This document shows, one piece after another, positions 55,417-63,283 of a stretch of DNA of 64,000 bases. The position numbers and the translations under genes were made by a program. Origin of the DNA: Pseudomonas cannabina (GTDB lineage Bacteria > Pseudomonadota > Gammaproteobacteria > Pseudomonadales > Pseudomonadaceae); contig NZ_FNKU01000001.1 in assembly GCF_900100365.1 (NCBI RefSeq), positions 2,294,001-2,358,000 of the forward strand, read 5' to 3'. A model generated the notes under the pieces. It ran no database searches. It was not told the DNA's origin and worked only from the letters and a program-made list of their open reading frames with translations. Position 1 is the stretch's first letter. Each line of letters begins with the position of its first letter.

Positions 55417-55719
55417 ATGACTACTGACCTGACCAACGATGAGGGTTTCGACTGCTTCTTCTCCCGTGAAGAGATGCTTGAACAGCAATGCAGACTCTTA
55501 ATCGAAGAGACAGGCCAGTCATGGCTTGAGATAAAGCGTGCTCGCCAGAGTATCGCCAAGCTGGTGCAGATGAACGCACAGCTCTACTCAGACCTTACCT
55601 CACTCAAGAAAGAGCACCACCGCTTGAGATGGGAACTGTCCGAGCACCTTCGCCTCGGAGGCAAGGAAGCTGGTAAACAGAGCAATGCCTATCTGGGTGC
55701 ATATGGTCGTACAGAATAA
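55417..55719 (+). CDS. Coiled-coil protein of unknown function (element gene)
   Basis: 100 residues. Starts MTTDLTNDEGFDCFFSREEM, then a long charged helix (SLKKEHHRLRWELSEHLRLG) likely to dimerise. No known family recognised. The ribosome site CCACCTCC is weak or absent on this strand, so the start is less certain. It follows a LexA-type box and is closed by a terminator. Confidence 0.55.
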   Translation: MTTDLTNDEGFDCFFSREEMLEQQCRLLIEETGQSWLEIKRARQSIAKLVQMNAQLYSDLTSLKKEHHRLRWELSEHLRLGGKEAGKQSNAYLGAYGRTE

Positions 55720-55748
55720 CCCTATAAAACCAATGGAAAACCCTTGAC

Positions 55749-55770
55749 AGCCCCTAATTACGTAGGGGCT
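55749..55770 (+). terminator. Rho-independent terminator in the element
   Basis: AGCCCCTA-ATTACG-TAGGGGCT followed by TTCTTGT. Ends the 54890-55719 gene group. Confidence 0.8.
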
Positions 55771-56197
55771 TTCTTGTATCTGTCGCATTTTCCCTTAATA
55801 AGTCGCCACTGAACGGTGTAAGGCTTCAGGTTGGTAGCACTTCCTCCAAGCCCCCGTTTTCATTGGTCCAAACCCTTGTGTGAAGATTCTTTTTCAAGGG
55901 ATTGTGGCACTTGGCGAGCTTTGACAGGCATCAGTATTACTAAGCAAATTGCTATCGCTCTCTCTCTTTTACTATAAAAACGCAAGAACTGACAGATTTC
56001 GACAAGGACCTGCTGGTTAGACTCAGTTTTTTGAAATCCTGTCAATTCTTTTTCACCATGCATCCAAATAAGAAATATTCCTATTTTCTCATTAATTCCA
56101 ATCAATCTTATAAATTCAAAAGTCAAGAAAATTACTAAGGATTCGGTAGATATCCAGTTGTCCGAGGTCAGCCGTGTGCTTTAGGGCAGGGTCTACG
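55771..56197. other. AT-rich non-coding stretch of the element
   Basis: About 430 bases, clearly AT-rich around 55930-56140. A minus-strand frame at 55860-56126 begins with TTG and has no ribosome site, so I do not count it as a gene. May hold a promoter or an origin; nothing specific was recognised. Confidence 0.4.
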
Positions 56198-56306
56198 GCA
56201 TACGCTCCGTGCATACGCCAGAACTCACAGAGTCGTGTGCATTAGGGTTGAATTTAGCAATGCATACAGATAAACTGATCGCATCTAGAGTCATAAGCAT
56301 ACAGAG
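56198..56306. repeat. Four GCATAC repeats ahead of the resolvase gene
   Basis: GCATACG at 56198 and 56211, GCATACAGA at 56262 and 56298, plus paired GTGTGC-TTTAGGG / GTGTGC-ATTAGGG nearby. They precede the resolvase ATG (56315) by 9 to 117 bases. They could be resolvase-binding (res-like) or repressor sites. Confidence 0.45.
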
Positions 56307-56314
56307 ACCCTGAC

Positions 56315-56863
56315 ATGACCAACATTGCATACATCCGAGTTTCGACAGTTGATCAGAACACTGATCGTCAACTTGACGGCATGACCTTCGACAAGGTGTT
56401 CACTGACAAACTGTCAGGCTCCGACACAAACCGTCCTCAGTTGCTCGCCATGATCGATTGGGCACGCGCAGGAGATGTTGTTCATGTGCATTCGATTGAC
56501 CGTCTAGCACGCTCTATGGCTGACCTTCTCAAGATCGTTGCCGACTTCAACGCAAAGGGCGTACACGTCCACTTCCATAAAGAATCTATGGTGTTCACTG
56601 GTGACGACTCACCTATGCAGAAACTCATGTTGAACATGATGGGCAGCTTTGCCCAGTTTGAAAGAGAGGTGATGAAAGAGCGCCAGCGGGAAGGTATCGC
56701 GAAGGCCAAGGAGAAAGGAGTTTACAAAGGTCGAGTGAAGACCGTGGATGATGCTGCGATCCTGGCCCTGCTGAGTGCTGGTAAGTCTGTCCGTGTTGTC
56801 GCCGCTGAACTCGGCGTCAACCCCTCCACAGTTCAACGTGCAAAGAATGCCTCAAAAGGTTGA
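56315..56863 (+). CDS. Small serine recombinase (resolvase/invertase family)
   Basis: 182 residues. N-terminal catalytic domain with the nucleophile Ser in AYIRVSTVDQNTDRQLDG, SIDRLARSMADL and the helix MMGSFAQFEREVMKERQREG. A C-terminal helix-turn-helix (KSVRVVAAELGVNPSTVQRA) completes the resolvase/invertase layout. It may resolve multimers of the element or invert a segment. It is separate from the large integrase at the right end. Confidence 0.92.
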   Translation: MTNIAYIRVSTVDQNTDRQLDGMTFDKVFTDKLSGSDTNRPQLLAMIDWARAGDVVHVHSIDRLARSMADLLKIVADFNAKGVHVHFHKESMVFTGDDSPMQKLMLNMMGSFAQFEREVMKERQREGIAKAKEKGVYKGRVKTVDDAAILALLSAGKSVRVVAAELGVNPSTVQRAKNASKG

Positions 56864-57405
56864 GAAAGCCCCCACAGGTAGGTGTGTACGTGATACCGAG
56901 ATTAAAGAGTAGTTTATCTACAGGCCACGTCCTGTAAGGGCTTCAGCCTACACCTGAGTGCAAGTTAACCGTGTTCTACCCTCAAGGCGAGCAGCCTATG
57001 AGCATCCACCCTTCAAGAATCCTTGCCCGCCACGGTGCGGCACCCTCTGTGCCTGAGCACAGGGTGCTATCCCTTCTAAGGTGCTCCAACAATCAACACC
57101 CCACAGTTGACTGGTCCACCCTTGAACAGACATGAGGACACCATCATCTGATTGGCTGATCTGAGCCTCATGCCCACCTGCGTCCGAGTCAGCCACCCTA
57201 TTTCAAGCAACCCCTTTGGTTATTTTAAAATTAATAAAGAGAACTATTCTCACCCTCGTCAGCTGTTAAGAGGGTGTCTCTTAAACTCCAGCTTCAGGCG
57301 AGCCACATTATTTTTCCCTGAGCTGAATCAGAGAACACCCTCAAGTGCATGACTCTCGCGGCGCGGGGGTGGGAATTCGTCAGAAAATCGACCCTGAGTG
57401 CATAT
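56864..57405. other. Non-coding stretch of the element with short repeats
   Basis: 542 bases with no credible gene. Several ACCCTCAAG / ACCCTTCAAG-type repeats (near 56979, 57007, 57117 inverted, 57336), two CCTGAGTGCA copies (56952, 57391) and the stem CACCCTC...GAGGGTG (57251-57276) are present. Iteron-like repeats could mark an origin, but this is only a possibility. Confidence 0.4.
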
Positions 57406-57722
57406 TCACTGTAGGAGCCCGGCAAGCGGGGCGTGTAGAATCAATGCCCCCCCCCGCAAGAACCAGAATCCAGCACTGAAGCACCCAATACCAAACCCAG
57501 CAATCGCCCCCAAAATTTCATGTCCGGACGCACTGCCCAAGCCAAAGCCCACTAAGTATCCTCTGAAAAAGCCCATTTTTTTGGAGAGGAACCGGGCTGG
57601 AGCGCCTGTATTTACTGGCTTCGACTTTTGAAGAAAAGGCTTTTTCAGACCTTCCCTAATGTCGAGATTATCAGCATTAGCCATACGAAAAAGCTGACTA
57701 CAGAGATTACGATACCCTTCAT
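57406..57722 (-). pseudogene. Small two-helix membrane protein gene split by MITE-1
   Basis: From the ATG at 57722 (GGAGCAACAAGA upstream) it reads MKGIVISVVSFFVWLMLIIS then hits the MITE. Removing 104 bases joins it to LVGFGLGSASGHEILGAIAG and yields 70 residues with two hydrophobic segments and a glycine-zipper-like core, holin-like in build. A run of nine G (57447-57455 as C on the plus strand) near its 3' end could alter the C-terminus. It lies directly downstream of the integrase. Confidence 0.55.
57556..57655. mobile_element. MITE-1, copy 2 (100 bp, reverse orientation)
   Basis: GTATCCTCTGAAAAAGCC ... GGCTTTTTCAGACCTTCC, flanked by CTAA at 57552-57555 and 57656-57659. Inverted relative to copy 1 at 54176-54275; together they bracket 3.3 kb of the element. 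Confidence 0.88.
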
Positions 57723-57787
57723 TCTTGTTGCTCCATGTTGTTTTGCGTCAATTTGCCACTACCGAGGTGGCGGTGCAAGTAGCTTTG

Positions 57788-59492
57788 CTACAAGCGATAA
57801 ATCTCTCGTTTCAGCTCACCAGACTCGTAACGAGCCTCTTGCTTCAGAAACTTTGCGTATTCATCTTGCTGCACCTTAGAATCAAGATTAGGCAGGTGAT
57901 GGAGCACTTCATCGTTAGCAGTCACTTTATAAGTACCAGTGACACGGTCCGCACCAAGGTATCTATAAGTTTGACTTTGAAGCGTGCTGAATACGCTGGC
58001 TTCGCACACGACGATTGTACGATCATCCACAACCATCTCGTAGCCTACGCCTTGCAAAAGCGCATTCAGCTTCACGATATCATCATCAAGTAGGTCATTC
58101 TCCACGTCTATCATGTCGTCAAGCGTTGCTGGGGCTGGCACTGCCTGGAGCATTACACGCTCTTTCTCCAACCGGTCAATCTGGTCTGTGACACGATCAA
58201 GAACATCCGTGATTTCCTTCACCATCCCATAGCGCACCAAACCTTCAGCCGCATGGGATGACTGCTTACGCAACTCGATTAGCTCTCCATCGATTTCAAT
58301 CTGACGCTTTTCACTTGCTGTCAAATTCTGGCTTTGTGATGCCCTTACTAATGCGGCATGTGCCGTCTGTGACCTGATGAAGTCAAACACGGCGTAGGGG
58401 ATGGATCGTTTATTCGTGCAACCACCTGCGTTAGAACCAAACCTGTGGCGGCTCACACAGAGCATCGTCAATGCTCCTTTTTGTCCGCCAACACAGTAGT
58501 TTTTACCGCACCGAGCACACTTAACCAGACCTGATAGCAAATATTTGGATGAGGCAGCTTTGGGTTTAACGCCATCAGTCAGTCGCTTCTGTACACGAAA
58601 CCAAAGCTCTTTACTCACCACGGCGGGCCACACGTCTTCAATGTCATTCCAGCGTCCAACGGCCACAGGGTTTCTCAGCCAGCGGCGGAAGGTCGAAGGA
58701 CTGATCGTTTCGAATTCTGGATGTTGTCCTTTGAGCCTTCCAAGAATTCGACGCTCACCAATACCCGCCGCATAGTCTTCAAAAACCTGAGTGACGAATG
58801 GTGCGATATCGTCACGCAGTTTCCCGTCCCGGATCCAGAGTGGCATACGTCTGGTAGCACCTTCCCCAGCAGCGGCTTTAGCTCGCTTGGTCTGATAGGC
58901 AGCTCTAAGGCGACGGCTTAGGGAGTCAGAATACTGGTGTGCCTGCTGTACCTTGGCGACGAGCAGGAACAAGTGGTTGCTGTTCACTGATGCTCTGTCA
59001 TATGTGATTCCGTCGTCCAGTGTCACAAGGTCAACACCAGCGTTCACAATGCGGGAGAGTAGAGGGAGCATTTCCATTGGCTCCATACGTCCTGCACGGT
59101 CTATCTGTTCAATCAGGATGGCAGAGCCTTTAGGGATAGCGCCGTTTTCTATCGCTGCTAAAAGACGACCGAAAGCATTGTCGAGGTGCGCACCACTAAA
59201 GCCTGATTTGCCTAGGGAGGCGCTGATTTATTCGATTTTTCGTCCCTGCAACGCTCTGGAGGCCTTGATTTATCTGGGGGCAACAGCTGGGTTTTAGAAT
59301 AAATCAGCGTCTCCCTAGGTCTTGGTAGCTAGTCTCTCCGCTTAACTTGTATTCAGGGTTTGCCAGTAGCCAATTTGCAACCATGTCCGTCTGACGCTTG
59401 AGGCTATCGCCATGGCGTTGCTTAAGACTGGAAAACCGAACGTAAGAAAAAGCCAATTTCTGCACTGACACCGCCCCCTGATAGATTTTCAA
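57788..59492 (-). pseudogene. Large serine integrase, interrupted by a MITE
   Basis: From the ATG at 59492 the catalytic domain begins with the nucleophile region FSYVRFSSLKQRHGDSLKRQ. It breaks at CTAG (59315-59318) and resumes as GKSGFSGAHLDNAFGRLLAA. Removing 103 bases gives 533 residues. A Recombinase domain (RRMPLWIRDG ... GERRILGRL), a zinc ribbon (CARCGKNYC plus CVSRHRFGSNAGGC) and a coiled coil follow. The start is 25 bases from the right junction, so in the circular form its promoter would come from the other end. The interruption lies in the catalytic domain, so it should be inactive. Confidence 0.9.
59216..59314. mobile_element. MITE-2, copy 5 (99 bp, reverse orientation)
   Basis: GGAGGCGCTGATTTATTC ... 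GAATAAATCAGCGTCTCC, flanked by CTAG at 59212-59215 and 59315-59318. Disrupts the serine integrase. Confidence 0.92.
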
Positions 59493-59517
59493 ATCATAAT
59501 ACTGTGCCTATCATAGC

Positions 59518-60931
59518 GGTGATCGGCATGCTTGAACTGGCACTCAAACGCGCTGATCACGGCGAGCTGGATCGCCCCGCCATTGAAGTGGCCAACGGCT
59601 CGGCCAACGAGCTGCTGGACCTGATCGGCGATATTCTCGACATCGCACGCATCGAATCCGGGCGGCTGGCGCTGAATCCGGAACGCGCCAACCTGCGCCA
59701 GCTGGCGGAGTCAGTGGTGCGGGTGTTCGACGGCCTGTCGCGCCAGAAAGACCTCGACCTGGTGCTGGAACTGGACAGCCGGATCAACACCGACGTGCTG
59801 ATCGACCCGCTGCGGTTCAAGCAGATCCTGTCTAACCTGGTCAGCAACGCGATCAAATTTACCCGCTGCGGGCAGGTGAAGATCAGTCTGCAGGCCCCCG
59901 ACACGCCTGATCCACAACAACTGCATGTGCATCTCACCGTGCAGGACAGCGGCATCGGTATCAGCGTCGAGGATCAGCGACGCCTGTTCGAACCCTTCGC
60001 CCAGGCTGACAACACCGGTCAGATGGCCAGAACCGGCGCCGGCCTGGGGCTGGTGATCTGCCGCAGCTTGTGCACGATGATGGGCGGCAGCCTGTCACTC
60101 GACAGTGAGCCGGGAATCGGTACTCGAATCAATATGCAGTTGATGCTGACCACGCTCGAGCCACTGGCCAGTCAGCCTGCCGCCCTGCCTGCCGTGCAGC
60201 AGGCGCAGCAGGTTCTGAACATCCTCGTCGTGGATGACCACCCTGCCAACCGACTGCTGCTGTGCGAGCAACTCGGTTTCCTCGGTCATCACTGCGAAAT
60301 GGCCGAAAATGGCGCCCAAGGGCTGCAACGCTGGTTGGCCGGGGACTTCGATCTGGTGGTCGCCGATTGCAATATGCCGGTCGTGAATGGCTACGACCTG
60401 ACGCGCGCGATCCGCGCCCGCGAGCTTGCCGACAGCCTGCCACGCTGCCGAGTGCTTGGTTTTACCGCCAATGCCCAGCACGAGGAAACCCAGCGCTGCC
60501 TGGACGCCGGCATGGATGATTGCCTGTTCAAACCCATCAGCCTGAAGACCCTCAACGAGCAACTGGCGCAATTGACGCCGCTGCCGCGCAAAGCAAAGCC
60601 GTTCAGCCTGCAAAGTATCAGCAGTCTGACCGGTGATCGTCCGGAAATGGTCGAGCGGCTGATCGCTCAGTTGCTGTCCAGCAACAAGGATGATCAATTG
60701 ACGCTTGCCGACCTGCTGCGCGATGGCGATCGCAGAAAAATCAGTGAAATGGCCCACAGGATCAAAGGCGCTGCACGGATTATCAATGCCGACAAAGTCA
60801 GTCAGGCCTGTGATGACCTTGAACACGCATGCGAGCAGGAAGGGTCAGAGACGCAACTGAAGGCCTGCCATGAAGCGCTGGACCTGGCGATGAGCGAGCT
60901 TGAGAAGGCACTGAAAGCGCAACAGCGCTGA
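59518..60931 (+). pseudogene. BvgS-type hybrid sensor kinase, C-terminal fragment
   Basis: Continues the H-box domain (VIGMLELALKRADHGELD) and then the ATPase domain (N box ILSNLVSNAIKFT, QDSGIGIS, TGAGLGLVI). A receiver (LVVDDHPANRLL, phosphoacceptor in VVADCNMPVVNG) and a C-terminal Hpt domain (MAHRIKGAARIINA) follow. All later relay domains look intact but are cut off from sensor, promoter and the phosphorylated His. Some translation might start inside the element (for example ATG 59527). Precise loss of the element would rebuild the kinase. Confidence 0.9.
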
Positions 60932-61013
60932 GGGCGGCATCAGGCTGACACAGCACAAACAGCAAAGAGAAGAGAACAGCGGAAGGCGTAGCGAAAGAAG
61001 CGTAAAAACGAAA

Positions 61014-61037
61014 GGGAGCAGGCACGGGCCTGCTCCC
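61014..61037. terminator. Bidirectional stem-loop between kinase and yggL
   Basis: GGGAGCAGG (61014-61022) pairs with CCTGCTCCC (61029-61037). It lies between the convergent kinase fragment and the yggL gene and has only short T-runs. Confidence 0.7.
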
Positions 61038-61044
61038 TCTTGCA

Positions 61045-61389
61045 TCAGGCGGCCGGGTTGATTTCTTTTTCCGGGTACCAGACGTCGATCAGCGGGCTGA
61101 CAGTGACTTCTGTCAGTTCGCTGCGGCCTTTCAGCCAGGCTTCGACAGCAGCACGCTGCTCTTCGCTCACCGAGCCACGCTTGCTCAGGCAAACCAGACC
61201 GAAGTCGCCGCCGCCCACATAACCAAGACCGTTGGCTTCCATCGCTTCTTTCAGGAAAGCGTCGAGGAAAGCGTCGATTGCCTTGTCATCCAGCTCTTGC
61301 TTGAAGTCCAGGTTCAGTTCGAAACCCAATTCCTGGAACTCGTCTACACACAGTTTTTTGCGCAGACGGCGGGAGCGGTTAGTGGCCAT
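61045..61389 (-). CDS. yggL: YggL family 50S ribosome-binding protein
   Basis: 114 residues: MATNRSRRLRKKLCVDEFQE start, then a compact alpha/beta domain (FGLVCLSKRGSVSEEQR, VTVSPLIDVWYPE). Matches the YggL (DUF469) family that binds the large ribosomal subunit. Single gene, divergent from dacB. Confidence 0.92.
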   Translation of the reverse strand: MATNRSRRLRKKLCVDEFQELGFELNLDFKQELDDKAIDAFLDAFLKEAMEANGLGYVGGGDFGLVCLSKRGSVSEEQRAAVEAWLKGRSELTEVTVSPLIDVWYPEKEINPAA

Positions 61390-61724
61390 GGGACAATCCT
61401 CATCAATAAATACCGGGCGGCACTTTACCAGCTTGACGACTTAAATGCCCGACAATTGCTGCGGGTTGCAGATGCAGCATGTTCTGACCGGCACCTGAGC
61501 AAGGGTGCGCAAAAAAATTCTCACTTGAGCACCTGCCCCCATCACACGCCTGCCCCGCTTGGGGCATAATGCCGCTCGTTCGCCGCGCATTCTCACTTAT
61601 CACGAACATTTCCTGCGCGTTCACTATAGTCATCGAACAGCATTATCGAGTTATAGAATAGTTACCGGGGGAATTCATCCATGCCCTCTTTTTTATTTCC
61701 CTCTTTACGGTAGGGTTTTATTCA
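61390..61724. other. Divergent promoter region of yggL and dacB
   Basis: 335 bases. Should hold both promoters. No credible gene, repeat or strong hairpin was seen. The dacB ribosome site is weak (ACGGTAGGG upstream of the ATG). Confidence 0.4.
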
Positions 61725-63194
61725 ATGATCAAGTCGCTCCGTCCACTGCTGCTCGCTTCGCTGCTTTTGCCACTGGCGCTCCCCGCCCACGCTGCCGTCA
61801 TCAACACCACCCTGCCACCCAAGGTTCAACAGGCCCTGAAAGCTAGCAAACTCGGCGATGATGCGCTCTCGCTGGTCATGCTGCCGCTCAACGGTCCGGG
61901 TACACCCACCGTATTCAATGCCGATGTGTCGGTGAATCCGGCTTCCACCATGAAGCTGATCACCACCTACGCCGCGCTGGAAATGCTCGGCCCGACCCAC
62001 CAGTGGAAAACCGAATTCTTCACCGACGGCACTCTGAGCAACGGCGTCTTGCGTGGCAACCTGTACCTCAAGGGCGGTGGCGACCCCAAGCTGAACATGG
62101 AAAAACTCTGGCTGCTGATGCGTGATCTGCGGGCCAACGGTGTGCAGCAGGTGACGGGCGATCTGGTACTGGATCGCAGCCACTTCGTCCAGCCGCAACT
62201 GCCGGTGTTCAACGATGACGGCAACGATGACAACAAGCCGTTTCTGGTCAAGCCCGACGCGCTGATGGTCAACCTCAAGGCCCTGCGTTTCGTGACGCGC
62301 AACGATGACGGCCGAATTCTGGTGTCGGTCGAGCCGCCGATTGCCACCATTCGCATCGACAACCAGGTCAAGGCGGTTGCCTCGAAACAATGCACCGGCG
62401 ACGTGCGCTACAACCCGGTGACGCAACCGGACGGCAGCGTCAATGTGACCGTGACCGGTCAGTTGGGCAACGGCTGCAACTCGCAGACTTACCTGTCCCT
62501 GCTCGATCACCCGACCTACGCAGCAGGCGCAGTTCGCGCCATCTGGCAGGAACTGGGCGGCACCATTCTGGGCAAGGACCGCGTCGGCGTATTGCCTGGC
62601 AACGCCAAGCTGCTCGCCAAAGCATTTTCACCCGATCTGGTGGAAGTCATCCGTGACATCAATAAATTCAGTAACAACACCATGGCCCAGCAGCTGTTCC
62701 TCAGCCTCGGCGAAGAGTTTCGCAACGAAGCCGACGGTGACGACGGCAAAGCTGCACAACGCGTGATCCGTCAGTGGCTGGCGAAAAAAGGCATCACTGC
62801 GCCGCATCTGGTCATGGAAAACGGTTCCGGGCTGTCTCGCGCAGAACGCGTCAGTGCCCGCGAAATGGCGGTCATCCTGCAAGCCGCATGGCGCAGCCCA
62901 TATGCCGCCGAATTCATGAGTTCGATGCCGCTGGCCGGGCTCGATGGCACGATGCGTAAACGCCTCAAGCGTACTCCGCTGCTCGGCGAAGCCCACATCA
63001 AGACCGGCACGTTGAACACAGTACGCGCCATCGCCGGCTTCAGCCGCGACAGCAACGGCAATACCTGGGCGGTCGTGGCGATTCTCAACGACCCGCGCCC
63101 TTTCGGTGCCTCGTCGATTCTGGACGAAGTGCTGATCGACCTGTACCGCCAGCCCAAACTGGCCAACACCACGGTTTCGATCCAGCAACAGTAG
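61725..63194 (+). CDS. dacB: D-alanyl-D-alanine carboxypeptidase/endopeptidase (PBP4 type)
   Basis: 489 residues. Signal peptide (LLLASLLLPLALPAHAA), then the penicillin-binding transpeptidase fold with the active-site SxxK motif STMK at about residue 74, an SxN motif in INKFSNNTMAQQ, and KTG in AHIKTGTLN. Acts in the periplasm, trimming the terminal D-Ala and cutting peptide cross-links in peptidoglycan. A short hairpin follows the stop near 63210-63238. Confidence 0.95.
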   Translation: MIKSLRPLLLASLLLPLALPAHAAVINTTLPPKVQQALKASKLGDDALSLVMLPLNGPGTPTVFNADVSVNPASTMKLITTYAALEMLGPTHQWKTEFFTDGTLSNGVLRGNLYLKGGGDPKLNMEKLWLLMRDLRANGVQQVTGDLVLDRSHFVQPQLPVFNDDGNDDNKPFLVKPDALMVNLKALRFVTRNDDGRILVSVEPPIATIRIDNQVKAVASKQCTGDVRYNPVTQPDGSVNVTVTGQLGNGCNSQTYLSLLDHPTYAAGAVRAIWQELGGTILGKDRVGVLPGNAKLLAKAFSPDLVEVIRDINKFSNNTMAQQLFLSLGEEFRNEADGDDGKAAQRVIRQWLAKKGITAPHLVMENGSGLSRAERVSAREMAVILQAAWRSPYAAEFMSSMPLAGLDGTMRKRLKRTPLLGEAHIKTGTLNTVRAIAGFSRDSNGNTWAVVAILNDPRPFGASSILDEVLIDLYRQPKLANTTVSIQQQ

Positions 63195-63283
63195 AATCGC
63201 AACACCCGAACAGGTCCGCCGTGCAGCGGGCCTGTTCATGTCGGATCAGCCTGTTTCAAATTCTGCCGGGCTCAGCCATCCAG

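Larger units (their letters stand above)
52861..59517. mobile_element. Integrated serine-integrase element, about 6.66 kb
   Basis: Bounded by GC at 52859-52860 and 59516-59517. Removing it joins ATGAACGC to GGTGATCGGC and restores the kinase H-box as MNAVIGM. A 2-bp core is typical of large serine integrases, and such a gene starts 25 bases inside the right end. Contents left to right: tape-measure-like gene, two small genes, hairpin cluster, two unknown genes, small serine resolvase, small membrane protein, integrase. Base composition is lower in GC than the flanks. Without its five MITEs it would be about 6.14 kb. Best read as a reduced prophage or phage-satellite-like element. Confidence 0.85.

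Noticed and set aside
55860..56126. 88-codon minus-strand frame in the AT-rich part of the element
   Set aside because: TTG start, no ribosome site, no family resemblance. AT-rich DNA here makes chance frames less likely but does not rule this one out.
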